Source of the DNA: CAVVKW01 sp963761705
GTDB taxonomy: Bacteria > Verrucomicrobiota > Verrucomicrobiia > Chthoniobacterales > JAATET01
NCBI GenBank assembly: GCA_963761705.1
Contig: CAVXHK010000002.1
Location: forward strand, 101,812-165,811
Direction: 5' to 3'
Length of the DNA stretch: 64,000 nt
The position numbers and the translations under genes are program-made. Under the pieces are notes generated by a model. That model was not told where the DNA came from. It made no database searches and saw only the letters and a program-made list of their open reading frames with translations. Positions 33,983 through 43,030 of the stretch are shown piece by piece; position 1 is the first letter of the stretch; the number at the start of each line of letters is the position of its first letter.

Positions 33983-34563
33983 TAGGGGTGTAAAAGTTCT
34001 TCGGTAAAAGCGTTTCACACAAGAACGCCCCATTCGGGGCCGACGGAGTGAGGCGAGCGAGACGAACATAGGCGGCCCCGAATGGGGCGTCGCGCCAAGC
34101 TCGTGGGGAGCGGGCCAGTGTGGTCTTTGTTGAGGTGTATCCAAGCACATCCAGCAAAAACCCACATATGACCCGTCAAATTGATTCTGATCTTCTGAAT
34201 AGCGTTCTACAACTTCTCACCGACGAAGGCTCCTTGGGTTTCTCCGAGGGTCCGCCCCCGCTCGTCAACGAAGCCATGGTCCAAGAGCACTCCGCCGTGC
34301 TCCAGCCCCGCCCCTACGAGCGTTGCGAAGCCTGCCCGGGCCGCTCCAATGGCTTCAAACCAAAAACGCTGGCGACCCGCCTCGGACCGATCAGGTTTCG
34401 CGTTTCCCAAGTTCGTGACGACGTGGAATTTTATCCCAGCACCATGGAAAAAGGTGTCAGTAGCGAGCAGGCGCGCCGCTTGGCTCTGGCCGAGATATCT
34501 GTCCAAGGCGTGTCCACCCGGAAGGTCACCAAGATCGTCGAAGAACTTTGCGGACACTCCTTT
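33983..34563 (+). mobile_element. IS256-family insertion sequence, left part only
   Basis: The left end reads GGGGTGTAAAAGTTCTTC, like IS256-family termini. The transposase starts at ATG 34168 (MTRQIDSDLLNSVLQLLTDE) and has LVNEAMVQEHSAVL, PYERCEACPGRSNGFKPKTL, LALAEISVQGVSTRKVTKIV and EELCGHSF, after which it breaks off. The DDE catalytic domain is gone. The 3' junction is with antisense brxL sequence. A large inverted repeat (34025-34090) lies in the leader. Confidence 0.8.
34025..34090. repeat. perfect 18-bp inverted repeat in the IS leader
   Basis: ACGCCCCATTCGGGGCCG at 34025-34042 pairs fully with 34073-34090 around 30 bases rich in GAGGCGAGCGAGAC. It lies between the IS end and the transposase start. 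It may be a hairpin that limits transposase translation or an independent palindromic unit. Confidence 0.6.
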
Positions 34564-34900
34564 CTGCCCCTCCTCGTAGAAATAGGAGAGCGTAACGATG
34601 AACCAGAAACCGCCCGCCAGTAGCTTTTCATACTGCTTTACCAAGTGCGTTCCGACCACGACCCCTTTAGTGCCGAGATTGGAAAGCAACCCCTCATGGA
34701 CGTCGCGCTTCTCGGTGAGTCGCAGGGTCACCTTGTCGACCACCTTCCGACGACCGCGTTCCAGGATCGTGGATTGCACCGTCTCGGCCCTATCCGGGCG
34801 AACGTAGTTCTCATTGAGCACCGTTACGTCGGTTTGAAGCCCCTCCGTGATGACGGCCTCATCGCGGGATGCGCAGTAGGTCGAGCGCGCTCGCAAAAAG
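34564..34900 (-). pseudogene. brxL: brxL fragment (BREX defence, Lon-like protein)
   Basis: About 110 codons without start or stop of their own. The chain reads YCASRDEAVITEGLQTDVTV, ENYVRPDRAETVQSTILERG, RKVVDKVTLRLTEKRDVHEG, LLSNLGTKGVVV and VKQYEKLLAGGFWFIVTLSY followed by FYEEGQKG. This order (YCA, VRP-E, STI-E-G, IDKV, NLG, KLL-GG-W, YFY) is what I know from the N-terminal part of BrxL proteins of BREX phage-defence systems. The ATPase/Lon parts are missing, cut by the IS256 remnant. No other BREX gene is in the window. Confidence 0.65.
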
Positions 34901-35009
34901 CCGCGCGTCCGCAACCGGCCGCCATTCCGATCACCCCAATTCTGAACGGTCTCGGATATCTAGGAATACGGACGGTTCTGGGTCGGGGGTGCTCGTCCGC
35001 ATGAAGGAG

Positions 35010-38000
35010 CTATGTTTGCTCTCCTCGAGTGATACGCACGCTGAGCAGGTCATAGGGCCTGAATGGAAGACGATTGTCCGAGTCGAGCGGTGTGGATTCG
35101 GTTTCCAGGCAATTGCTGTGGGAAGCCTGCCAACCTTCAGCAAGTTCGAGCGTGACCGCGCCACGTAGGCCACGTGTTTCGTGGAGGCGGAGGATGTAGC
35201 CATGTCCGTCGGCGGCGGGTTTGCACCAGGCGGGAATGAGGGAGTCTCCGCCGTGGATTTTCAGCAATCCTCTGATGCCGGATGCCGGGTTGACGGCGAG
35301 TGGGGGAGTGAAGAGATGGTCGGCGAGCGCGGCGGGCTGTTCGGCGCGTGGGCGGCTCAAGTCGGCTGCCGCGAGCGCGATCCGCAGGTGGTGCCTCCCG
35401 ATGTCCGAATGCAAGTGCGTGTAGCCGAGATGGCGCGGGGCCTTGTTGCTCCTGGTTTGGGTGAGCTGCGCACTGCGCAACAGACTGACGTGCATCGACC
35501 CGTCGTGACACCCGAAGCCGTATCGGTCCTCGGCGATCAGGGCCAGGCCGGATTGCTCGTGCTCATCGGAGACGAGGGCCCAGCGACTCGCAGGCACCTC
35601 GAACTGGGCGTCCGCCGCAATGTCACTGGCCAACTGTGGACGCACGCTGCTGCCAAAAGGCGCACCGTAGCGGGCGGTCTTTCCGAAATAATCCGTCGGG
35701 AAGTCAGCTTGGAGCAGAGTGGCCTTGTCCTGCCAATCGATGTCGTAGCTGACGCGCAGCACCGGCTCGTTGGCCTTGAGCGTGTAGGTCACTTCGGCGG
35801 AACTTCGCTCCGTCACTTGGATGGAGAAACGCAGCGAGCAGTCGGTCGCGGTCTGGCTGATCTCAGGAGCCTTTTGAACGCCGCGGACGCTTTGTGGATT
35901 GGAGATCGTCTGACGGTCGATCTCCCAGGCGTGGAACCGGACCGGGTGATCGGCGAAAACCGTTAACTGATTGAGACTGCCTTTGATCAGAATGAATTCC
36001 CCATCGATGGTGAGCGATACAACTTCCCCCCTTTCATTGAAGGCGGCTTGAACGCGCCCGTTGCTGAGTTGCGATCGATCTGCCGTGAACTGAGGTGCGA
36101 ACTCCCTGGCTGCCTCGGCCGATGTCACCGAGAGGGGCGCGAGCTCAATTTGCAGCGCTTTGCCGTCGGCCTCGTAGACATGATTGAGCCCGTAGCCGTG
36201 TGGATTCAAAAAGGCGGTTGGCACGTCCGCGGCGTTCGCGGCGATGAGTGCAGCTTGCGCCAGTTTTCTGAGTTCGGGCAGGGCCTCGTCATAGACTTCC
36301 TGGACGCAGCTTCCTGGGATGTAGTCGTGGAACTGAGCGAAGATCATGCGCTTCCAATAGTGCTCGTCGATCGGACCCTTGCGTTGGATGGCGTGGCTGG
36401 CTTCGAGGTATTGCAGAGCTCGCTCGAGTGCGCGGAAGCGCTGCTTGAGTTCGACTTGGGTCGTTTGCACGCCGCGATGAAATTCGAGGTAAATCTCACC
36501 GTGCCATTGGGGCAGTTCACTCCGATGCGCGCCCAAGCGTTCAAAAAATCCGTCGATGCGGCCCCACTCTGTCGGTGGCACGCCTTCGATCTTTGCGAGA
36601 CGTCGAACCCGCTCGCACATTTCCTCGGTTGGGCCACCACCACCATCGCCGTAGCCGACCGGGAGGAGGATCTCGGGATGAATGTCGGATTGCTGGTGTG
36701 AAAGCGTCGGTTCGACGACCTCGTCGATCGCCGTGGTGGTGTTGTAGCAATTCGACAGGACGCTGTGGAGCACGTGCGACACCACCTCGCTGCCGTCGTT
36801 GCCACGCCAGCGAAAGCTGCTGAAAGGGAAGCGAGTGGAGTTACTCCACGCCAGTTTAGCCGAGAAGAAATACTTCACGCCCGTCTGCTGCATGATCTGC
36901 GGCAAGCAACCCGTGTAGCCAAAAACATCCGGCAGCCAGACAACTGTGCTCGGCGCACCTGTCAGTTGACGGAATTTTTCCTGGCCGATGGTGAAGCTGC
37001 GCAGCAGGCCCTCACCGCAGGAGAGCTGGTTGTCACTTTCCACGTACATCGCTCCTGTCGGTTCCCAGCGTCGTCCTTGGATCGCGTCGCGCACTTCCTC
37101 CATGAGTTCGGGTGCCCGCCGCTCGACTGCTTCGTAGCTGGCCGGTTGAGAGTAGCCGAAATGAAACTCCGGGAACTGATCGTGGAGACGCTTGACCGTG
37201 GCAAATGTGTGGACAGCCTTGCTCTCGCCAATCCGTTCCGGCCACAGCCAGACCAGGTCGATGTGGGCGTGCCCGGTGAGGGTGATCTGCATGGAATGGC
37301 TGTTATTCTCGAAGCGAAGCAGGGTCTCTTTGAGCGGTTCGCTGATCGCAGAAATCCCTCCGACGTCGAAACGGTCGATGATGGTGTCCAGCGCGTGGAA
37401 GATTTGACGGGACTGGGGATTCAGTCGATCCAGCGGGCGGCGGAAGCGCTCGCTATTTGTCAGATCCTTGGGATCGTAGCCATCCCGTCGCGCGAGATAG
37501 AGGGACAGGTCCAGCAGGACTCGGTAGTCGTGATACGCATGCCACGCGGCTTCGTCGCGCCGAGCCAGAAATGCGCCGTCGAGGCGACTACCGATCTCGT
37601 CGACCTGGGTGGCCGAAGGGTGCCAGATGCCAGTTTGGCAGCAGATGCCTTCGACCGCGAGGCTCTCAAACGGCACCGGCAGCTTGACGTAACTGTGGGC
37701 GAGATCAAACCCGCCGAATGGCACGCCGTCCACGTAGAGCGTGGCCTCGGCTTGATCCTTCCAAAAAAGGAAGTTGGAGCCCCTCAGATCGGCTGGGGTG
37801 AGATCGATTGCGAACCAGCACTGGTCGTAGAGATTGCCCCAGTGATGCGGGTAACTCGTGATCGGTCTTGTCTTGGCGAGCGCTGTGGCGTCGTAGTTTC
37901 GAAATCGAGCTGTCGGTTCTCCCGCGCGGACGACAAGGGGAACCGCTTCCGTCTCCCAGATGCAGTTTTGAATACGTTGGATGGCTTCTTCCAAACGAGG

Positions 38001-38039
38001 GACGATCAGCTGGAGATAGGGAGTTTTGGGAATGCTCAT
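35010..38039 (-). CDS. alpha-mannosidase, glycoside hydrolase family 38
   Basis: A 1009-residue GH38 enzyme that releases alpha-linked mannose. Seen: an N-terminal domain with FWKDQAEATLYVDGVPFGGFD, the metal-binding GHAHIDLVWLWPERIGESK, the WLPDVFGYTGCLPQIMQQ block with the nucleophile Asp, LAWSNSTRFPFSSFRWRGNDG, PVGYGDGGGGPT, IFAQFHDYIPGSC, then C-terminal beta-sandwich domains. ATG 38039 (MSIPKTPY) is chosen because earlier in-frame codons have no family character. No signal peptide, so it may act on imported oligosaccharides. Paralog of the gene at 58160. Divergent from the GHL6 gene. Confidence 0.92.
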   Translation of the reverse strand: MSIPKTPYLQLIVPRLEEAIQRIQNCIWETEAVPLVVRAGEPTARFRNYDATALAKTRPITSYPHHWGNLYDQCWFAIDLTPADLRGSNFLFWKDQAEATLYVDGVPFGGFDLAHSYVKLPVPFESLAVEGICCQTGIWHPSATQVDEIGSRLDGAFLARRDEAAWHAYHDYRVLLDLSLYLARRDGYDPKDLTNSERFRRPLDRLNPQSRQIFHALDTIIDRFDVGGISAISEPLKETLLRFENNSHSMQITLTGHAHIDLVWLWPERIGESKAVHTFATVKRLHDQFPEFHFGYSQPASYEAVERRAPELMEEVRDAIQGRRWEPTGAMYVESDNQLSCGEGLLRSFTIGQEKFRQLTGAPSTVVWLPDVFGYTGCLPQIMQQTGVKYFFSAKLAWSNSTRFPFSSFRWRGNDGSEVVSHVLHSVLSNCYNTTTAIDEVVEPTLSHQQSDIHPEILLPVGYGDGGGGPTEEMCERVRRLAKIEGVPPTEWGRIDGFFERLGAHRSELPQWHGEIYLEFHRGVQTTQVELKQRFRALERALQYLEASHAIQRKGPIDEHYWKRMIFAQFHDYIPGSCVQEVYDEALPELRKLAQAALIAANAADVPTAFLNPHGYGLNHVYEADGKALQIELAPLSVTSAEAAREFAPQFTADRSQLSNGRVQAAFNERGEVVSLTIDGEFILIKGSLNQLTVFADHPVRFHAWEIDRQTISNPQSVRGVQKAPEISQTATDCSLRFSIQVTERSSAEVTYTLKANEPVLRVSYDIDWQDKATLLQADFPTDYFGKTARYGAPFGSSVRPQLASDIAADAQFEVPASRWALVSDEHEQSGLALIAEDRYGFGCHDGSMHVSLLRSAQLTQTRSNKAPRHLGYTHLHSDIGRHHLRIALAAADLSRPRAEQPAALADHLFTPPLAVNPASGIRGLLKIHGGDSLIPAWCKPAADGHGYILRLHETRGLRGAVTLELAEGWQASHSNCLETESTPLDSDNRLPFRPYDLLSVRITRGEQT

Positions 38040-38256
38040 ATTTGGGTGTCGGCGGTCGTGGAGATTGCGAGGGCGACCAAGCCGTGCTACGCAATCTGAC
38101 TGGACTCGGGATAGTAATACCAAGGGCGTCTCGTGGAATCCTTCTTGCCTTGGAAAATCAAGCGTCGGCGTACCGCGTCCCGGAACCATCCTGACTCGGC
38201 TTCGGGATTGGTCGTTGAAGTTCGCGGCATCGTTTGCAAACTGGCCAGACATTCCC

Positions 38257-40254
38257 ATGAGCGCACATCGACTTCGTTTCCGTCAGGTCCATCTGGACTT
38301 TCATACCAGCGGCGAGATCGCTGAAATCGGATCGAAGTTCGACCGCAAACGATTTCAGGACTGCCTGCAAGAAGCGCGGGTGGATTCCATCACCTGTTTC
38401 TCGAAATGCCATCACGGGTGGAGCTATCATGAGACGGAAGTCGGGCGAAAACATCCCCATCTGAAATTCGATTTGCTGGCCGAGCAGATCGATGCTTGCC
38501 GGGAGATCGGCGTGAGGGTGCCGATCTATCTGAGCGCGGGATTCGACGAGGTCGCCGCGGCGGCGCATCCCGAATGGATTGTCAAACGGCCGGACGGCAC
38601 GACCCACGATCCGTTCGTGGCGGTCTATCGGCGGCTGCGCTGGAACTCTCCCTACCTGGACTATCTCTGCCGCCAGATCGAGGAAGTGGTGGACCGTTGG
38701 CCGGATGCCGACGGCATCTTCCTGGATATCGTCCGGCCTTGGCCCGACTATTCCGAGGGAAGCCTGCGCGCCATGATGCGCGCCGGATTCGACCCGAGAA
38801 ACAAAGAGGAAGCCCAGCGGTGGGCGAATGACGTGCTGCTCGAGTATTTCAAGAAGACCACGTCCGCCGCCAAGAAGAACCGCGCGGACATGCCGATCTT
38901 CCACAACTCCAGCCATGTCTCCGTCGGGGGGCACCGGTTTTTGGACTTCAACTCGCACCTCGAACTCGAGTCGCTGCCGACGGGCGGATGGGGATACGAT
39001 CATTTTCCGCTCTCGGCGCGCTATGCCGCGACCACGCGGTTCGACTATCTTGGCATGACCGGAAAATTCCACACGAGCTGGGGGGAATTTGGCGGCTACA
39101 AACGCCCGGCCGCGCTTCGCTACGAATGCGCCGCCATGCTGGCCTACGGCGCGAAATGCAGCGTCGGCGACCAGCTCCATCCGAGCGGGGAAATGAACGC
39201 TGATACCTACGCCCTCATCGGCGAGGCGTATCGCAGCGTGGAAGCTGCGGAGCCCTGGTGCGACGGAGTCACGCCCGTCGCAAGCATCGGGCTGCTTAGC
39301 GCCGAGGAGAATCAGGGAGTGCTCGGACATCGCGACCGGTCCGCGGACGAGGGCGCGTCGAGAATGCTGCTCGAGGCGCAATTGCCGTTCGTTGTGCTGG
39401 ATCGCTTCGCCGCTTGGGACGGACTCGATCTCGTCATTCTGCCAGACTCCGTCCAGTTGGAAGGCGAACTTCTGGAGCGCGCTCAGTCACACCTGAAAGC
39501 GGGAGGGCGGATGCTGGCCAGCGGCCACAGCCTGCTGAATCCGGAGCGCACGGAGTTTGTCCTCGATGCCGGCGTTACGCTGAAAGGTCGCAGCGAGTTC
39601 GATCCGGACTACCTCGTGGCGACTGCCTTGTCGAAAGAGGTCCCTGTTCGCGCTCCCATCGTCATCCACGGCGGAGCATGGGACGTGGAGCCGCGCGACG
39701 CGGAGATTTTCGTCGCTCGCGCCAACCCCTGGTTCAATCGCGCATGGGACCACTTTTGCAGCCATCGACACGCGCCCGATGCAGGCCCGAGCCAGTATCC
39801 CGGCGCGACCATTTTCGGCAACGCCGCATGGTTCGCACACAGTATCTTTACCTGCTATCGCCGGAACGGCCAGCCGCTCTACCGCGATTTCGTCGTGGCG
39901 GCGATTCGTCGGCTGCTGGGAGGACGGATGCCCGTGGAAACCACCCTTCCCTCGACCGGTCGCGTGAGCCTGATGAATCAAGCGAGCGAAAACCGATACG
40001 TCTTTCATCTCCTGCACGCCGCCCCATCGCTGCGTGGCGGCACCGGGCCGGGCGATTCCCAACCCGTGGAAGTCATCGAGGAAATCCTCCCGGTGTTTGA
40101 CGTGGCCTGCCGGGTGCGATTGCCGAAGGAAGCGCGCGCCATCCGACTCGTGCCCGGAGGTGAACCCCTCGATTTCACATTGGAGGAGGGCGCGACATGC
40201 TTTCGCGTGCCACGCGTCGAGGGTCATCAAATGGTGGAAATCTTCTACGCGTAA
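38257..40254 (+). CDS. GHL6-type hypothetical glycoside hydrolase with beta-galactosidase-like second half
   Basis: A 665-residue protein. The first third matches the hypothetical glycosyl hydrolase 6 (GHL6) barrel: FRQVHLDFHTSGEIAEIG, VDSITCFSKCHHGWSYHETE, REIGVRVPIYLSAGFDE, and DADGIFLDIVRPWPDY. The centre (FHTSWGEFGGYKRPAALRYE, DQLHPSGEMNADTY) and the region with LLEAQLPFVVLDRF, ILPDSVQLEGELLE resemble the trimerisation-domain part of GH42-like proteins. No signal peptide. ATG 38257 is preferred. It is divergent from a GH38 mannosidase, so both probably act on the same glycan. Confidence 0.8.
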   Translation: MSAHRLRFRQVHLDFHTSGEIAEIGSKFDRKRFQDCLQEARVDSITCFSKCHHGWSYHETEVGRKHPHLKFDLLAEQIDACREIGVRVPIYLSAGFDEVAAAAHPEWIVKRPDGTTHDPFVAVYRRLRWNSPYLDYLCRQIEEVVDRWPDADGIFLDIVRPWPDYSEGSLRAMMRAGFDPRNKEEAQRWANDVLLEYFKKTTSAAKKNRADMPIFHNSSHVSVGGHRFLDFNSHLELESLPTGGWGYDHFPLSARYAATTRFDYLGMTGKFHTSWGEFGGYKRPAALRYECAAMLAYGAKCSVGDQLHPSGEMNADTYALIGEAYRSVEAAEPWCDGVTPVASIGLLSAEENQGVLGHRDRSADEGASRMLLEAQLPFVVLDRFAAWDGLDLVILPDSVQLEGELLERAQSHLKAGGRMLASGHSLLNPERTEFVLDAGVTLKGRSEFDPDYLVATALSKEVPVRAPIVIHGGAWDVEPRDAEIFVARANPWFNRAWDHFCSHRHAPDAGPSQYPGATIFGNAAWFAHSIFTCYRRNGQPLYRDFVVAAIRRLLGGRMPVETTLPSTGRVSLMNQASENRYVFHLLHAAPSLRGGTGPGDSQPVEVIEEILPVFDVACRVRLPKEARAIRLVPGGEPLDFTLEEGATCFRVPRVEGHQMVEIFYA

Positions 40255-40440
40255 AAGTCACCCGCATCCTTTCCGCGATGAGCTCGAATCCTCGAGGAAT
40301 TCCAGTTTAGCGGGGACGCGCACGTTAGTGCTCGAAGCCGTCCCGCCGAATTGAGGCGCGGACTATTCCCGCGCGAGCTTCAGAAATCCGAAGTTTTCTT
40401 CCTCCATCTTGCCCGCGTTGTCCGAATCCAGGAACACGAT

Positions 40441-41568
40441 TTAGCTGCCGTCGCGGCACGCGCCGACATACTCGGCCGCGTTGTGGCCCTCGCCCGGAGT
40501 ATGATGAGTGAATGTCCACAGCGTTTCTCCTGCCGCGTCTGTCCTGACGATATAGGCCGCCCATGTGTTGAGCGGGTCGGTCTTGTTCACTGTGTTGTCG
40601 GGTTCGATGCCGGAACCGCAGGCCATGACGAACCCGCCGTCGGGCGTTGTTTTGATGCCGTAGCACTCGTCGAAGATCACCTTTGAATCACCACCGAGAG
40701 GTTCTCCGAATTTTTTCTCCCACATCAGCTTGCCGTCGCTATCCACCCGGACGGCCCATGCATCCCACCCGCTGCCGGATCTCGTGTGGCCACCCAGCAC
40801 GCAGCCATCGGCTGCAAGATCCATGTCGAAACATTGATCGTCCCCCGCGCCGCCGTAGTATTTCGTCCACACCTCGTTGCCTTCGTCGTCGGTCCGGATG
40901 AGACACGCGTCCTGATGATCGATCCCATCCGAGACCCGCCATGCGGTCGAGCATACGAGCAATCCGCCCTTGGCTTTCTTGACCTTCGTTCCCTGGGTCA
41001 CGCCGAGTGGCTTTTTCCAGATCAGCGTTCCATCGGCATCCGTCTTGAGAATGAAGCCTTTCGCCTCTTCTGCGATAAACGGAACTTCACGCTCCTTGCT
41101 GTCTGGATATCCAGTCGCGACGATTTCGTTGTCGCCAGCGAGTTCGATGCCGCGAATCGCACCAAAACCAGCGTGCGGATAGGTCTTCGACCAAAGAGTT
41201 ACGCCTTCGCCATCCAGCTTCAAGAGGCCCGCTTTCGACTGTAGCGCGCCTCCCACGATGTATCCATCCGCCGCTTCGATCACGCATCGGCCCTCCTCAT
41301 GGGACCCCTTTTCTCCGATGACGCGCTGCCATTCCAGATTTCCTGCCGCGTCAGTTTTGACGACCAATATGTCAGTGGTTCGTCCGGAATTTTCTCCCGT
41401 CTTGCCGACAGCGATATAGCCCCCGTCACGGGTCTGGAATCCTTCGAAGACATGCTCGCCCTGATCAGTTCCGTGGCCCCGCAGCCACTCCTGTTTAGGG
41501 GCGGTCGCGCCTTCCGCGCTTCCGCGCACCAGGCAAAACGCCGCGAGGAGAATAGGAACATGTCGCAC
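40441..41568 (-). CDS. secreted repeat (beta-propeller-like) protein with early stop
   Basis: A 375-residue protein if started at GTG 41568 (RHVPILLAAFCLVRGSAEGATA: signal peptide). The rest is a series of similar ~45-residue blades: GYIAVGKTGENSGRTTDILV, VKTDAAGNLEWQRVIG, LKTDADGTLIWKKPLG, IRTDDEGNEVWTKYYGG, VRVDSDGKLMWEKKFG, VRTDAAGETLWTF. The TAA at 40441-40443 is followed in frame by 25 more codons of the same kind (IVFLDSDNAGKMEEENFGF) to TAG at 40363, so the stop looks like a point change from TAC/TAT (…DGSYIVF). Last gene of the nucleoside hydrolase operon. Function unknown. Confidence 0.72.
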   Translation of the reverse strand: MRHVPILLAAFCLVRGSAEGATAPKQEWLRGHGTDQGEHVFEGFQTRDGGYIAVGKTGENSGRTTDILVVKTDAAGNLEWQRVIGEKGSHEEGRCVIEAADGYIVGGALQSKAGLLKLDGEGVTLWSKTYPHAGFGAIRGIELAGDNEIVATGYPDSKEREVPFIAEEAKGFILKTDADGTLIWKKPLGVTQGTKVKKAKGGLLVCSTAWRVSDGIDHQDACLIRTDDEGNEVWTKYYGGAGDDQCFDMDLAADGCVLGGHTRSGSGWDAWAVRVDSDGKLMWEKKFGEPLGGDSKVIFDECYGIKTTPDGGFVMACGSGIEPDNTVNKTDPLNTWAAYIVRTDAAGETLWTFTHHTPGEGHNAAEYVGACRDGS

Positions 41569-41578
41569 GGCAATAAAG

Positions 41579-42481
41579 TTAGGTCGCGAGCTTCGCGAAG
41601 AGATCGCGGAACACGGCATTGCGGTCGATGTAGAGCGCCTCGCGAATCGGGTGCCGCGCGGAGTCGTCGCGCCATCCGAGATCTTCGCAAAGGACGGGGC
41701 TGGGCTCGATTCTTGTGGCGACCCAATCCGGGTTCACCAGCCATCCAATGGGCGCGATGTCCCAGATCACTTTTCCCCACGCGAAATGGTCGTCGTGATA
41801 CCCGCGCACGATCTCGACAAGGTAATCGCCGATGGCCGAACGACCGGCCAGATCCCGCTCCAGCTCCGCCAGCGTCGTCACAAGATGCGAGCAGACTCCC
41901 AGGCACGGGAACCAGACGATCGGAACGCCGCTGTTGAAGAGAATCCGCGCGGCGGCTGGATCTTGGCGCAGGTTAAACTCCTTGGCGTGGAAGCAGCGTC
42001 GGACGTTTCCTCCGAGCCACAAAACCACGATTCGCTCGTAGATGCGCGGCTCCATCAGGAGTGCGGAGGCGATGTTCGTGATCGCGGCGATAGCTGCGAC
42101 GTAGAGAGGCGGATCGTCGGGCGACCGCGCCATGGCGGTTTCGACGAGATGGTGCGCGGCCTCGCTCTCGACGGTCGTGTCGGGCGTTTCAAGAAAGGCG
42201 GGCGAGCCCCGAAACACGCGTCCGGCGGACGGCTCGCCGAGCCGACCGAGAACTCGCAGGATCTCCTCGTGGCTTTTCTCCATGCCATCGCCCGGACCGG
42301 TCGAGCGGTCATTGTGGAAAGGCGCGGCGTAGATCGCCTCGACAGTCATCGTTTCCCTCGAGCGCAGCGCGTAGGCGAGCGCGAACTGGTCGTCGACCTC
42401 GTTGAACGTATCGGTGTCCAAGATCAGCGAAATTCCCGTGCCGGGATGCGCGAGGCGTTTTTCGAGGGCGGCTCGGTTCAT
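41579..42481 (-). CDS. inosine-uridine preferring nucleoside hydrolase family protein
   Basis: A 300-residue protein. The N-terminal LILDTDTFNEVDDQFALAYA carries the calcium-binding Asp cluster (D22, D24, D30, D31), followed by GGNVRRCFHAKEFNLRQDP, where the family has its NxxxDP binding segment. Such enzymes cleave N-glycosidic bonds of nucleosides; in glycan regions the true substrate may differ. ATG 42481 overlaps the stop of a GH remnant (ATGA). A second, broken copy of its N-terminus lies at 49081-49174. No signal peptide. Confidence 0.85.
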   Translation of the reverse strand: MNRAALEKRLAHPGTGISLILDTDTFNEVDDQFALAYALRSRETMTVEAIYAAPFHNDRSTGPGDGMEKSHEEILRVLGRLGEPSAGRVFRGSPAFLETPDTTVESEAAHHLVETAMARSPDDPPLYVAAIAAITNIASALLMEPRIYERIVVLWLGGNVRRCFHAKEFNLRQDPAAARILFNSGVPIVWFPCLGVCSHLVTTLAELERDLAGRSAIGDYLVEIVRGYHDDHFAWGKVIWDIAPIGWLVNPDWVATRIEPSPVLCEDLGWRDDSARHPIREALYIDRNAVFRDLFAKLAT

Positions 42482-42684
42482 TCGTTGGTTTCGAATTTCA
42501 CTGCGACGGCCTCTCCGATGCGACTGATCGAATAGGCGGACCCCTCCACGACGGCCCCGGCGGCGGATGTTTCGACGATGAGGTCGGTGTTGATGGGGAG
42601 CTTTTCCAGTGGCTCCTGCGCGATTGTGCAGAGCGGGAGAGCGCCCTTGACGTCGGCAAGGAGGATACGTAGCAGAACCGACAT
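42478..42684 (-). pseudogene. C-terminal remnant of a GH51-like glycoside hydrolase
   Basis: A 68-codon frame from ATG 42684 to the stop at 42478. Its last ~50 residues (EPLEKLPINTDLIVE, then GSAYSISRI) match the C-terminus of the intact hydrolase at 49193-50575, including 13 identical residues LEKLPINTDLIVE. DVKGALPL before it resembles DSKGALAL of the intact gene, with the stretch between deleted. The stop overlaps the nucleoside hydrolase start (ATGA). The catalytic domain is gone. Confidence 0.7.
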
Positions 42685-42691
42685 CGGTGTC
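42680..42691. promoter_or_regulatory. putative LacI-type operator, site 1
   Basis: GACATCGGTGTC, a near-perfect palindrome with central CG, directly upstream of and overlapping the ATG at 42684 of the GH remnant / nucleoside hydrolase run, and about 340 bases from the divergent LacI-family gene. Same motif as sites 2-6. Confidence 0.55.
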
Positions 42692-42846
42692 AGCATTAGG
42701 GATGGCATCTCTCCGCACAAGTGGAAACATCCCCCCACTTTCCGACAGAAATAAATTGGCACTCTTGCATTCGCCATCGTGCCCGTCATCCAGCCCGGGT
42801 GTGGTGCGATGAAAACGGGGCGCTCTTCCGGCCTGTGCACGCGACG

Positions 42847-42886
42847 CTGGGGAGCGCGAGGACATCGCGATTCTTCCCGCGCCAGG
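42847..42886. repeat. TGGGGAGCGC repeat, copy 6 (partial)
   Basis: CTGGGGAGCGCGAGGACATC starts the unit and CTTCCCGCGCC ends it. It lies in the 346-base gap 42685-43030 upstream of the LacI gene; apart from this and operator site 1, I see nothing coding in that gap. Confidence 0.4.
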
Positions 42887-43030
42887 AACTAGCGTGGACG
42901 TCTTCAAGATGAGTGATTCAACGCTCGCGCTGCTTTAATCGCGTTCTCGCGCCGAATTATCGGTTCGCCTCGGGATCGAAGTTCGGTCATGAATTGCGCT
43001 CAGGGCCGTCCATCGGTCTCGGCATTTCAG

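Noticed and set aside
34207..34914. One 235-codon minus-strand protein
   Set aside because: It is a composite: the first part is brxL-like, while the rest is antisense of the IS256 transposase. I annotated only the brxL-like part.
38040..38256. Operator copy in the mannosidase/GHL6 divergent gap
   Set aside because: The best stretch, GGCATCGTTTGC, matches only half of the palindrome.
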